This document shows positions 7,795-16,544 of a stretch of 64,000 nt of DNA, in pieces; within the stretch, counting starts at the first letter, position 1; each line of letters opens with the position of its first letter. Position numbers and translations under genes: made by a program. The stretch is taken from assembly GCF_900609055.1 (NCBI RefSeq), contig NZ_UXAW01000051.1, forward strand, positions 272,674-336,673, given 5' to 3'. Source of the stretch: Pseudogemmobacter humi (GTDB lineage Bacteria > Pseudomonadota > Alphaproteobacteria > Rhodobacterales > Rhodobacteraceae). The notes under the pieces are model-generated. The model was given only the letters and a program-made list of their open reading frames with translations. It had not been told where the DNA came from and did no database searches.

Positions 7795-9915
7795 TTATTG
7801 GGCCTTTGTGCGCAGTTCCACCTGGAGGATCGCAGGCGCAGGGCCCGCCGCCGCGCCGTCGTCCGACAGCGCCACCGCGCCGCGGGTGCCCTCGCCGAAA
7901 CCGGCGTCGAGCAGGGCGGCGTTCATGCCGCTCATGCCGCCGGTGTCCAGGCTGCGCACCGCCTCCTGTTCCAGATAGCTCAGATCCTCGACCTTGCTGT
8001 GGGCGCCGGCGGGGGTCATCACGATCAGCAGCCGCTCCTGGCCCATGTTCTCGCCGCCGATGGCGAACAGGCCCTTCTTCAGCTCGTCGCCGGGATGCAG
8101 GCGGCCCGAGTAGAAATGGGTGATCGAGTAATCCGCCCCGACATAAAGCACGTTCACATCGACCGGGATGTCCATGTTGTTCTTCGCCAGCACATGCACC
8201 TCGTCATTGGTGACGAGGGTCGGAACCGGCGTCAGATCGAGGCCGCGCAGCACCGGCTGGTCGGGCGAGCGGGTCTGAAGCTGCACATCCACATCCAGCG
8301 CGACCGGGCCGAGCGCCTCGCCCAGTTTCATCAGATTGACCGCCCTGGAAATCGCCGCCAGCTTCTCATGCAGGTTTTCCGCCAGATCGCCCGGCGCAAG
8401 GCCGCCGGTCGCCACCTTCGGCGTGCCCGAGAGATCGCCGGCGAGGCCGGTGCCGGGCAGGATCCAGATCGCATCCGGATCGTCGCTTTCGGGCAGCACC
8501 GCCAGCGCCAGATCCGCCGCCACCCCGGCATCGACGAAGTTCAGACGCGGACCGGAAACCTCTTTCAGCTCGTCCAGCGCCGCCAGGAGCACGTCGGCGG
8601 GGGCGCTGCCCGCGGGCGGCAGGGCGACGGTCAGCGAGAAATCCAGCACCGCATCGGTCCGGCGCAGATACAGCCCTTCGGGCAGATCGGCAGGCAGGGT
8701 CTTGCCGTCCTTCCCGACCGGCGCGGCGCTGGCGGTGAAGGTCTCGGCCGAGGTCACGCGGACATAGCCGAGCGCCTGCGCGGTCTCGTCCGCCGGTGTC
8801 GCCATCACCGCAAGCTCGGTGCCCTCAGCGAGGCCATGCAGCGTGCCCGCGTTCAGGGTGAAGCCGCTCTCCGTCACGGCGGCAGGCCATTGCGAGACCC
8901 GCTCGCCCGGCTCGCCGCCGAAGACCACGCGGTCGAGATCGCCCTCGAACAACGGCGTGGTTTTCGCCAGATTGCGGGTGGAATATTTGCGCAACACCTC
9001 CTGCGCGACCTGGCCATAGGTGGCGCCGGGATATTCGGCCAGCGTCTCGAACAGGGTGAAGGTGAAGACGCCCTGGTTCTTGCGGTCGGGCTTGCCGCGC
9101 GGCAGGCGCATCTCGGGCGTCATCTCGGTGCTCTGCGCGGCGTAGAAGGCGACGAGGCTGCCGGGCGTCACATCGCCCGCCGGCGTGGCCGGGGTTTCGG
9201 GCAGGAACGAGACGGATTCTGAGACGCGCGGATCCTCGCCCCCCACGCCGCGGCTGGCGGCGCCGTCGCTGGCGGCGTCGAGCATTTCCTCGGTGATGCC
9301 GAGCGCCGAGGGGTCGAGCTGGCGCATCACCACCTCGTCGTCGGTTTCCAGCGCGCGGGTGGCGGTGCCGGAATGGCAGCTGTCGAACACGATCCAGATA
9401 TCGGCGCCCTTCATCCGCAGCCCGTCCAGCATGGCGCCGATCTCGTCATCGACCAGCGCGTTCTCGACCGTGCCGATCTGGTTGTTCCAGGTGCCGATGT
9501 CGACCGGCAGGAACAGCTCGTCCAGCCCGTCCGGCTCGGTCTCGGGGTCGAGCGCGGGGGCGCGGGTGCCATGGCCCGCCAGATGCAGATAGACGAAATC
9601 GCCGGGGCCGACCTTCGCGGTCAGATCGGCCACCGCGGCGCGGATATTCGCCAGGGTGGCGGTGTCGGCATCCTCGCGCCCGTCGGTCAGCACGGTGACG
9701 TTTTCCGGCGCGAAGGGAACCGGCGACTGTTCCAGCAGCCAGGTCGAGACCAGTTCCATATCGTTCTTCGGCCCCTTGAGGGACCAGCGCTTGTCGATGT
9801 TCTGATAATCGCTGGCCCCGATCAGCAAAGCGTAATTCTCGCGCGCGAAGGCCGGCAGCGCCAAAAGCCCGAGCGCGGTGCCGAGAAGCAGGGAGCGGAG
9901 CGTCTTCTGTGCCAT
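7795..9915 (-). CDS. Secreted caspase-family (metacaspase-type C14) protein A
   Basis: This protein has 706 residues with a signal peptide (cleavage after LPAFA, residue ~24) followed by a caspase p20-like domain (residues 26-200). The catalytic dyad is visible: His115 in HLAGHGTRAP and Cys180 in VFDSCHSGT. Asp178, two residues before the Cys, and Asp52 in GPKND match the acidic S1 pocket of metacaspases, which prefer Arg/Lys at P1. The remaining ~500 residues include repeated beta-rich segments and a C-terminal DUF4384-like part (VLYVGADYSITHFY). Start chosen at MAQKTL (ATG 9915). The PPC-like gene upstream on the same strand is 8 bases away, implying an operon. A paralogue sits at 14536-16515. 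Confidence 0.85.
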   Translation of the reverse strand: MAQKTLRSLLLGTALGLLALPAFARENYALLIGASDYQNIDKRWSLKGPKNDMELVSTWLLEQSPVPFAPENVTVLTDGREDADTATLANIRAAVADLTAKVGPGDFVYLHLAGHGTRAPALDPETEPDGLDELFLPVDIGTWNNQIGTVENALVDDEIGAMLDGLRMKGADIWIVFDSCHSGTATRALETDDEVVMRQLDPSALGITEEMLDAASDGAASRGVGGEDPRVSESVSFLPETPATPAGDVTPGSLVAFYAAQSTEMTPEMRLPRGKPDRKNQGVFTFTLFETLAEYPGATYGQVAQEVLRKYSTRNLAKTTPLFEGDLDRVVFGGEPGERVSQWPAAVTESGFTLNAGTLHGLAEGTELAVMATPADETAQALGYVRVTSAETFTASAAPVGKDGKTLPADLPEGLYLRRTDAVLDFSLTVALPPAGSAPADVLLAALDELKEVSGPRLNFVDAGVAADLALAVLPESDDPDAIWILPGTGLAGDLSGTPKVATGGLAPGDLAENLHEKLAAISRAVNLMKLGEALGPVALDVDVQLQTRSPDQPVLRGLDLTPVPTLVTNDEVHVLAKNNMDIPVDVNVLYVGADYSITHFYSGRLHPGDELKKGLFAIGGENMGQERLLIVMTPAGAHSKVEDLSYLEQEAVRSLDTGGMSGMNAALLDAGFGEGTRGAVALSDDGAAAGPAPAILQVELRTKAQ

Positions 9916-9923
9916 GGAAAGCC

Positions 9924-10538
9924 TCAGTTCGTCATCAAAGCGTAATGGGTTTCGGAAGTGCCGCGGTTTTCCACGACAAGGGTGAAATGGCCGTCCTCGG
10001 CCGGGGTCCAGCCGCAATAGGCGACATGCGAGGGATGGCTGTCGGCGCAGACCAGCCGCCCCTGATCGTCGAGGATCGAAAGGTTCAGATCGGTGCCGGG
10101 CGCGGCTTCGGCATAGACTTCGGCATAGTCGCCGCCGCGGAACGAGAGGTCGGCCAGCCGTGCCTCATCCCCGGCGCCAAGGGCCTCGATCCGGTAGACC
10201 GGGCCGGAGATCACCCCTTTCCAGGCCTGGGCCGCGATATCCTCGGCCAGATCGCGCAGGGGGTCGTCCGCGGCGGTCAGCGCCAGCGCGTCTTCGATCA
10301 TCGCCTCCCAGCCCGCCGGGCCGGGGGCCCCGGGCAGGGCTTCGCCGCCCAGAGGCTGCATGTCGAGCGCCTTGCGCAATTGCGCGGCGGCGAGGATCAG
10401 CAGCGGATCGCCTGCCTCCAGGCCCCGGGCGTAAAGCCCGGCCGAGATCGCCGCCTGGCGCAGAGGCGTCGGCCCGTCGGCAAACCCGGGCGCGGCGGCG
10501 CCACCGACCAGGGCGGCGATAAGCAGGCATCTGCGCAT
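9924..10538 (-). CDS. Secreted PPC-like protein A, partner of caspase A
   Basis: A 204-residue exported protein with signal peptide MRRCLLIAALVGGAAAPGFA. Its N-terminal helical part contains LYARGLEAGDPLLILAAAQL, and its C-terminal domain has the pattern of a pre-peptidase C-terminal beta-sandwich (AEVYAEAAPGTDLNLSILDD, then GHFTLVVENRG), ending ALMTN. A Cys pair spaced C-x10-C (RLVC...AYC) is shared with two paralogues at 17970 and 18755. It precedes caspase A by 8 bases on the same strand, so the two are probably co-transcribed. PPC domains usually assist secreted proteases; here I infer a regulatory, chaperone or binding role for the caspase-like proteins. Confidence 0.7.
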   Translation of the reverse strand: MRRCLLIAALVGGAAAPGFADGPTPLRQAAISAGLYARGLEAGDPLLILAAAQLRKALDMQPLGGEALPGAPGPAGWEAMIEDALALTAADDPLRDLAEDIAAQAWKGVISGPVYRIEALGAGDEARLADLSFRGGDYAEVYAEAAPGTDLNLSILDDQGRLVCADSHPSHVAYCGWTPAEDGHFTLVVENRGTSETHYALMTN

Positions 10539-10693
10539 GCGGGGGCTCCGGTTTATCTGACTGGCGACAGGATGGGGCGAGGGCTGCGGGCTGTAAACGT
10601 GCAATTTCCCGATGACCGGATTTGTCATGTGACCTGCCGGCGCCGAAGGTCCAGGTTCGGCGCCAGGGCAGTAACCCGAAGGAAGCACCGAGA
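10539..10693. promoter_or_regulatory. Divergent promoter region between caspase A operon and PDZ protease operon
   Basis: The 155-base gap separates two outward-facing transcription units of the caspase locus, so it must carry promoters for both. I see no clear sigma-70 hexamers or -24/-12 element by eye. The response regulator encoded in the right-hand unit is the obvious candidate to bind here, but no repeat I would call its operator stands out. Confidence 0.4.
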
Positions 10694-12079
10694 ATGTCTG
10701 CATTTTACAGGCCCCGCGCCACTGGTTCGGCGCGATTCCGTCTCCGATTTTTCACCGTGGCATTTCTGATGACCTGGACATTGATGACGGCGACGGTGCG
10801 GGCGGAAACGCCCGCACCCGAGCGCACTGCGCTGGACCAGACGATGGATGCGGTGCTGGTGGTGCGCAGCCTCGATTCCGGCGATCTTTTCCTCGGCTCG
10901 GCCTTTCTCTGGGGCGAGGAGGCGCTGGTCGCCGTCACCAACGCCCATGTGGTGGGCGATCATGAAGAGGTCCGCCTGACCGACCGTTACGGGAACGAGG
11001 AGACCGGCACGGTGATCGCCACCGATCCGGTGCGCGATGTGGCGGTGATCGCGGTCGGCCCCGGACCCGACGGCAAACCGCGCCGTGGCCTTGTGCCCTC
11101 GGACCAGGCCGCGACCCTCGGGCTTGAGGTTTTCGCGCTCGGGGCGCCGCTCGGGGCCGAGTTCACCCTGACCGAGGGGCGGGTTTCCGCCATGGCGCGC
11201 CAGGTCGATGTTTCGGTGCCCCTGCGGCTCTTGCAGCATGACGCGGCGGTCAATCCTGGGTCGTCGGGCGGGCCGCTGGTCGATGCAGAGGGGCGGCTGA
11301 TGGGCATGAACAGCCAGATCGCCGACGGCAGCCGGATGTTCGTCGGCATCGCCTATGCCATCGCCGCCACGGATCTGAGCCGCATCGTCGGGGGGCTGAT
11401 CGACGAGACGCTGCCCGCTTTTCCGAAACTCGGGCTGAACGCGCGGCCGGTGGATCGCAAACTGGCCGAAGTGCTGGGCGTGCCGGCCGAGGGGCTGCTG
11501 GTCGATGCGGTGACCAAAGGCGGCCTTGCCGAGGGGGCGGGCCTGCGCGCCGGCGACATCATCCTGGCGGTCGATGGCGTGGGTCTGAGCGAGCCCGGCG
11601 CCTTCGTCTTCGCGCTGGAAGCGGCGCTGCATGCGGGCGGTGCCGGGCTGACGGTCGCGCGGGCGGGGGACCGGCTGGATCTGGCGATGAGCTTCGCGCC
11701 GCCCGAAGAGGTGGCGGTGCCGGGGCTGAAGCTGCGCGATATCTCCTCTGCCGGGGCCGAGCCGGAACGCATCCGCAGCTACCGGCTGGGCGCGCTCGGC
11801 GTGGTGCTGGCCGAAGAGGGCCGCGTCGATGCGCTGACCACCGGCTCGCCCGCGGCGCTGGCCGGGCTGAGCCGCGGCGACCGCATTCTTGCGGTGAACG
11901 GCGCGGGGGCGGATGACGCTGGCCTCGCCGCGCTGGAAATCACCGGGCCGGTGATTTTGCTGGTCCAGGCGCCGGGGGGCGCGACCCGGCATCTCTGGCT
12001 CGATCCCTGGGGCAGCCAGAGCGGCCCGCGCCCGGTGGGCGGCGCGAATGTGCTTGACCCGGCGGTCGTGGTGTTCTGA
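10694..12079 (+). CDS. Secreted trypsin-like serine protease with two PDZ domains (Deg/HtrA-like)
   Basis: This 461-residue exported protein has an S1C-like protease domain with a full triad: His85 in TNAHVVGD, Asp115 in DPVRDVAVI and Ser191 in NPGSSGGPL. A first PDZ domain follows (about residues 255-335, GLRAGDIILAVDG) and a second (about 360-450, LSRGDRILAVNG). The N-terminus MSAFYRPRATG precedes a hydrophobic stretch ending ATVRAE, consistent with a long signal peptide. Deg proteases act in the periplasm in quality control and regulated proteolysis. The gene is divergent from the caspase A operon and followed after 27 bases by a two-component pair, so it is probably co-transcribed with its regulators. 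Confidence 0.85.
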   Translation: MSAFYRPRATGSARFRLRFFTVAFLMTWTLMTATVRAETPAPERTALDQTMDAVLVVRSLDSGDLFLGSAFLWGEEALVAVTNAHVVGDHEEVRLTDRYGNEETGTVIATDPVRDVAVIAVGPGPDGKPRRGLVPSDQAATLGLEVFALGAPLGAEFTLTEGRVSAMARQVDVSVPLRLLQHDAAVNPGSSGGPLVDAEGRLMGMNSQIADGSRMFVGIAYAIAATDLSRIVGGLIDETLPAFPKLGLNARPVDRKLAEVLGVPAEGLLVDAVTKGGLAEGAGLRAGDIILAVDGVGLSEPGAFVFALEAALHAGGAGLTVARAGDRLDLAMSFAPPEEVAVPGLKLRDISSAGAEPERIRSYRLGALGVVLAEEGRVDALTTGSPAALAGLSRGDRILAVNGAGADDAGLAALEITGPVILLVQAPGGATRHLWLDPWGSQSGPRPVGGANVLDPAVVVF

Positions 12080-12106
12080 ACCTGTCGCAGCCCCTGGACG
12101 AAAGAC

Positions 12107-12814
12107 ATGACCGACCGCATCCTGATCATCGAAGACGATCCCGAGATCGCCGCCGCCGTCCGGGCTGAAGCCGAAGCGCTCGGCTGCGAGACCGCCTGGG
12201 CGGACACGCTGGAGCGCGGGGTCGGTGAGGCCACGGCGGGCGATTACCGGGTGATCGTTCTGGACCGGATGCTGCCCGACGGCGACGGGGCGGGGGCGAT
12301 GGCGAGGATCCGCGCCGGGGGCTCGCGGGCGATGATCCTGATCCTCTCGGCCCTGGGCCGCGCTTCTGAGCGGGTCGAGGGGCTGGAACAGGGCGCCGAC
12401 GACTACCTGCCCAAACCCTTCGAGCCCGAAGAGTTGCGCGCCCGCCTGCGCGCGCTTTTGCGGCGCGGCACGATCCAGGTGCTGGACAACGATCTGATGG
12501 CCTTCGGCGATGTCGAGATCCGGCTTAAGGCGCGCACCGTCCATGTCAGGCGCCGCCATGTCCCGGTCTCGCCGCGCGAATTCGAGCTGATCACCTGGTT
12601 CGCGCGCAATGCGGGCCAGGTCGTCACCCGGATGCAGCTTCTGGAAAACGTCTGGAATCTGCATTTCGACCCCGGCACCAATGTGGTCGATGTCCATGTC
12701 GGGCGGCTGCGGCGCAAGCTGGAAGAGGCGGGCGCCGCGGTGATCCGCACCGCGCGCGGCGAGGGTTACATCTTCGCGCCGCTCAATGCCGACGACCCCG
12801 CGCATGAGGGCTGA
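12107..12814 (+). CDS. OmpR-family response regulator
   Basis: The 235-residue cytoplasmic regulator has a receiver domain (acidic pair ED-D near residue 9-11, phospho-acceptor Asp53 in VLDRMLPDGDG, Lys in DYLPKPF) and a C-terminal winged-helix DNA-binding domain (SPREFELITWFARN, then VDVHVGRLRRKL, ending GEGYIFAPL). It overlaps the following histidine kinase gene and lies directly behind the PDZ protease gene. The context suggests it controls the surrounding protease/caspase genes. That is inference; no operator was identified. Confidence 0.93.
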   Translation: MTDRILIIEDDPEIAAAVRAEAEALGCETAWADTLERGVGEATAGDYRVIVLDRMLPDGDGAGAMARIRAGGSRAMILILSALGRASERVEGLEQGADDYLPKPFEPEELRARLRALLRRGTIQVLDNDLMAFGDVEIRLKARTVHVRRRHVPVSPREFELITWFARNAGQVVTRMQLLENVWNLHFDPGTNVVDVHVGRLRRKLEEAGAAVIRTARGEGYIFAPLNADDPAHEG

Positions 12815-14174
12815 ACGGCCCGCCGACGAACGCCCGCTGAAGGCCCGCGCCACCCTGCGGCTGGCGGCGCTGATGGCGGTATCGGTGGCGCTCTTGTCCT
12901 TGCTGGCGATGGGGCTGCAATACCGCCTGGTGGCGACCCGCCTCGCCGAGGCGCAGCGCATATTGCTGGAATCCGACCTGCGCGGCCTCGGCGCGCTTTA
13001 CGAGCAGCGCCGGATCATCGCTTTGCGCCAGGCGATTGAGGACCGCACCGCCGGCCATTCCCCCGACGAGATCTTCCTGCTGACCGACCGCGAGGGCGGC
13101 ATCCTCGCCGGAGCCATGGCCTGGCCCGAAGGCGTCGAACCCCGGGGGGCGGGCTTCGGAGCCCTGCCCGCGCAGGAGATCGTCCGGGACGGCACCCGCT
13201 GGCTGGTCGCCGCGCGCGAACTGCCCGGGGGCTTCGGCCTGCTGGCGGGCCGCTCGCTCGCGTCTGCCGACGCGACGCTCGCTGCCTTGCGCCGCGGGAT
13301 GCTGGGGCTGCTGGCGGCGCTCATGATCGCCGGTGCGGGTGTCGGCTGGCTCGCCGCGCGCCAGGTCATGGGCCGGATCGGCCGCCTCAACGCGCTGGCC
13401 GACCGGGTGGCGGCGGGCGATCTGGAGGCGCGGCTGCCCGGCCCGCGCAGCCCCGACGAATTCGGCCTGCTGGAAGCGCATATGCACCAGATGCTCGACC
13501 GGATCGGGAACCTCAACCGCGCGACCCACCGGCTTTCGGACACGATCGCGCATGAGATGCGCACGCCCCTGAACCGGATGATGGCGAAGCTGGGCCGGAT
13601 CGAGGGGCAGGAGGAAACCACCGCCGCTTTGCGTGATGAGATGCGCCAGGCGATCCGGGTGTTCGATGCGCTGCTGGACATCTCGCGGGCCGAGGCCGAC
13701 CAGGGCAGCGGCGGCGGCCTCGTGCCCCTGGACCTTTCCGACCTCGCCTGCGGTATATGGGAGCTTTACGAGCCGATGGCCGAGGATGGCGGCCTGCTGC
13801 CCTCCGCCGGGATCGCCCCGGGGGTGATGGTGCTGGGCGACCGGACGCTGATCGCGCAGATGCTGGCCAATATCCTCGACAATGCGATCAAATATTGCGC
13901 GCCGGGCGACAGCCTGACGCTCAGCCTCACGCCGGGGGCAAAGCACCTGCTGACCATCTCCGACACCGGCCCCGGCCTGCCGCCGGGCATGGGGGAAGAG
14001 GTGTTCGAGCGCTTCACCCGGGCCGGGCGCGACCGCGCGCGCGGGATCAAGGGCCACGGTCTCGGCCTCGCGCTGGTGCGCGCCATCGCCTTGCGCCACG
14101 GGGCGCGGCTCTCGCTGCCGTCGGTGGAAAAGGGGCTGGCCATCGCCATCGAATGGCCGCCGCTGCCCGGGTGA
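12786..14174 (+). CDS. Sensor histidine kinase
   Basis: The 462-residue membrane kinase has two transmembrane segments (about residues 22-45 and 175-195) enclosing a ~130-residue periplasmic sensor with no recognised fold, then a HAMP region, the H-box SDTIAHEMRTPLNR with His256, N-box ANILDNAIKY, and G-boxes SDTGPGLP and GHGLGLALV. It partners the upstream response regulator, which it overlaps by 29 bases (or 11 if ATG 12804, MRAERPAD, is the start). The periplasmic sensor would face the same compartment as the secreted proteases, so damaged or cleaved proteins there are a plausible signal. Confidence 0.92.
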   Translation: MPTTPRMRAERPADERPLKARATLRLAALMAVSVALLSLLAMGLQYRLVATRLAEAQRILLESDLRGLGALYEQRRIIALRQAIEDRTAGHSPDEIFLLTDREGGILAGAMAWPEGVEPRGAGFGALPAQEIVRDGTRWLVAARELPGGFGLLAGRSLASADATLAALRRGMLGLLAALMIAGAGVGWLAARQVMGRIGRLNALADRVAAGDLEARLPGPRSPDEFGLLEAHMHQMLDRIGNLNRATHRLSDTIAHEMRTPLNRMMAKLGRIEGQEETTAALRDEMRQAIRVFDALLDISRAEADQGSGGGLVPLDLSDLACGIWELYEPMAEDGGLLPSAGIAPGVMVLGDRTLIAQMLANILDNAIKYCAPGDSLTLSLTPGAKHLLTISDTGPGLPPGMGEEVFERFTRAGRDRARGIKGHGLGLALVRAIALRHGARLSLPSVEKGLAIAIEWPPLPG

Positions 14175-14185
14175 CCGCCGTCGCC

Positions 14186-14218
14186 GCCTCCGGCGGGGGT
14201 ATTTGGGTCAGGATGAAA
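14186..14218 (+). repeat. Dispersed intergenic repeat, copy b
   Basis: This copy matches copy a over 33 bases (GCCTCCGGCGGGGG then TATTTGGGTCAGGATGAAA). It begins 11 bases after the histidine kinase stop. The rest of the 14.18-14.53 kb gap holds copy c and no gene that I can support. Confidence 0.85.
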
Positions 14219-14367
14219 TACCAGACGGCAAAAGACAGATCCGCCCCGCTCCGACTGTCCGTTTTGGCTATCCGGGGCTTCGGAGCGGGGTTTCACCCTG
14301 AGCGGTCATCGACTCCCCAGCCTGTACCGCGGAATCGATCCTGGGATGGTAAGGTTAACAAACCTTC

Positions 14368-14443
14368 TTTCATCCTGATGAAAATACCCCACGGGGGAGC
14401 CCGGCGCTTCGCAGAAGCGGCGGGCCGGGGGTGTGAAACCCCC
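14368..14443 (-). repeat. Dispersed intergenic repeat, long form, copy c
   Basis: On the minus strand this reads hairpin 1 (GGGGGT-TTCAC-ACCCCC), hairpin 2 (outer arms GCCCG/CGGGC, inner GCTTC/GAAGC) and then the tail TCCCCCGTGGGGTATTTT with CATCAGGATGAAA. Its hairpin 2 sequence differs from every other copy but is still complementary. It lies about 90 bases upstream of caspase B. Confidence 0.75.
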
Positions 14444-14535
14444 GCCTTGCTTCCTCTGCCCGCCCGCGGTGACAAATCCCGTCACGCGCCGCGCGGCTCT
14501 TGCCCGAAGGCCCGCCAGCCTGCATGGTTTCCGCC

Positions 14536-16515
14536 ATGAAACCGGCGCTTGCATATGCCCTGATGACCACGGCCTTCATGGCCGCTGCCCCCGCGCGGGC
14601 CGAGGTGCATGCGCTTTTGATCGGGGTGGGCGATTACGCTGTGCTCGACGCCGATCTGCAAGGCCCGCCCCATGATGCCCGGCTGATGGCGGAAACCCTG
14701 ACCGCGCGCGGCGTGGCGCCCGGGGCGATCACCGTGCTGAGCACCGATCCGACCGATCTGCCTGAGGGCGCCGCGACCGGCCTGCCCACCCGCGAAGGCA
14801 TCCTCGCCGCGCTCGACAGCCTCGCATCCACTGCCACGCCCGGGGATACGGTGGTGTTCTACTTCTCGGGCCACGGCGCCCAGGCCCCCGATCTCAGCGG
14901 CGACGAGGGCGGCGGTTATGACGAGATCTTCCTGCCGATGGACGCCAGCGGCTGGAAGGGCGAGATCGGCATGGTCGAAAACGCCATCATCGACGACGAA
15001 TTGCAGGCCTGGGCGCAAACTTTGCTGACGAACGGCGTGCAGCTTGTCGGGGTGATCGACGCCTGCCATTCCGCCACCGGCTTCCGCGCGCTGGATCAGG
15101 GCCATGGCGTGGCGCGCAGCCTGGCGCCGGATCTGCTCGGCATCCCCGAAGATGCCGCGCCGGCGCCCTTCACCGGGGCGAATGAACTGACCGGAGACTT
15201 CGTCTTTCTCTATTCCTCGCAATCGGACGAGCGGTCTTTTGAATATCCGCTGGGCGACACCGGGATCTGGCATGGCGAATTCACCCTGCGGCTGGCGCAG
15301 GTGCTGGCCGCGGCCCCCGAGGCAAGCTGGGCTCAGGTTCTGGCCGCGGCCTCGGATGCGATGGTCCAGGGGCCTGCCCGGCAGATCCCTGAGGGCGAGG
15401 GGCCGCTGCTGACCGCGGGCGTCTTCGGCGAGGGGACGGGTACGGCCCGGCTGCGCGTCGGGGACGGCGCCCTGCGCGCGGGCCTGTTGCAGGGCCTGGC
15501 GGAAGGGGCCGAGATCGCGCTCTATGCCGAGGGTGCGGGGGGCGAGCCGCTCGGCACCGCGCGGCTCGGCAAGGTCTCGGCCCGCGAGGCGGCGATTGAA
15601 GGCGCGCTGCCCGAGGGCGCGGCCTGGGCCGAACTCATCGCTTTGCCGCCGCCCGAGCCGCTGGCGCTGGCGGCGCCGGTGCGCGCCGATCTTGCGGACG
15701 GCGAGGATTACACCGCCTGGCTGGCCGCGCTGGACGGCGCCGGTGCGGCGCGGCCCGATTTCGTGCCGGTGCTGACCGATGGCGGCCTCGTGCTGGCCGG
15801 GCCGGACGGGGTGCTCGATCCGCAGGGGCCGGGATCCTCGCTGCGGGTGCTGCCCGGGCCGGACGAGACCGAAGCCGCGGCGCTGGCGCGGGTGCTGGAT
15901 ACGGCCGCCCATGGTCTGCGGCTGGCCGGGGTGCTGAGCGCCGCCGCCGGGCGCGGGCTGACGAAGACCGAAGTGATCCGTGTGGAAATCGAACGCCGCC
16001 CGGGCGCGCAGTCGGGCGATGGCTGCACGGGGAAGACCGGGCCCGGCGAGGCCTATGATCCGGCGCTTGGCGTTTCGGGCTGCGACCAGCTCTGGCTCAC
16101 GCTGACCAATGCTTCGGGCAAAGCCCAGGATGTGAGCGTGCTTTATCTGGACACGGGGTTCGCCGTGCAGCCGATCTGGCCGGGCGACAATATGGTGAAC
16201 CGGCTGGCCCCGGGCGAATCCGCTCGCGTCGGAATGCGGATCGACCCGGTGCACGCGGCGGGCACCGAGGAAATCTGGGTGCTGGCAGTGCCGATGGCCG
16301 ATGCGCGCGCCCCCCGGGCCGATCTGACCACGCTGGCCTCGCCCGGGGTGAACCGCAACCTGCCGGGCGGGGCGGAAAATCCGGTCACGCTCTGGCTGGA
16401 TGCGCAGATCACGCCCCCCGACGCAGACACCGCCGACCTGCGCGGCTTTTCCCTGAAACCTGCCGATCTGACCATGATCCGACGGATCGTGCGGCTCAAC
16501 CCCGGGGCCGCCTGA
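14536..16515 (+). CDS. Secreted caspase-family (metacaspase-type C14) protein B
   Basis: A 659-residue paralogue of the 7795-9915 protein with signal peptide to APARA (residue ~22). The p20-like domain shows His113 in YFSGHGAQAP and Cys177 in VIDACHSAT, with Asp175 and Asp47 (GPPHD) in the positions of the metacaspase acidic pocket. The motif is DACHSA rather than DSCHSG. The C-terminal half is beta-rich and ends in a DUF4384-like part (VLYLDTGFAVQPIWPGDN). Start ATG 14536 is chosen so that the Lys-containing signal peptide begins MKPALAYALM; ATG 14524 is an alternative. The trypsin-fold zymogen gene follows after 29 bases, so the two are likely co-expressed. Confidence 0.83.
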   Translation: MKPALAYALMTTAFMAAAPARAEVHALLIGVGDYAVLDADLQGPPHDARLMAETLTARGVAPGAITVLSTDPTDLPEGAATGLPTREGILAALDSLASTATPGDTVVFYFSGHGAQAPDLSGDEGGGYDEIFLPMDASGWKGEIGMVENAIIDDELQAWAQTLLTNGVQLVGVIDACHSATGFRALDQGHGVARSLAPDLLGIPEDAAPAPFTGANELTGDFVFLYSSQSDERSFEYPLGDTGIWHGEFTLRLAQVLAAAPEASWAQVLAAASDAMVQGPARQIPEGEGPLLTAGVFGEGTGTARLRVGDGALRAGLLQGLAEGAEIALYAEGAGGEPLGTARLGKVSAREAAIEGALPEGAAWAELIALPPPEPLALAAPVRADLADGEDYTAWLAALDGAGAARPDFVPVLTDGGLVLAGPDGVLDPQGPGSSLRVLPGPDETEAAALARVLDTAAHGLRLAGVLSAAAGRGLTKTEVIRVEIERRPGAQSGDGCTGKTGPGEAYDPALGVSGCDQLWLTLTNASGKAQDVSVLYLDTGFAVQPIWPGDNMVNRLAPGESARVGMRIDPVHAAGTEEIWVLAVPMADARAPRADLTTLASPGVNRNLPGGAENPVTLWLDAQITPPDADTADLRGFSLKPADLTMIRRIVRLNPGAA

Positions 16516-16544
16516 CCCCAGATTGCCGGAAAGGAATTTTCCCC

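Noticed and set aside
10625..12961. A 778-codon minus-strand frame opposite the PDZ protease and response regulator
   Set aside because: No motifs; both genes beneath it have complete catalytic or phospho-acceptor residues.
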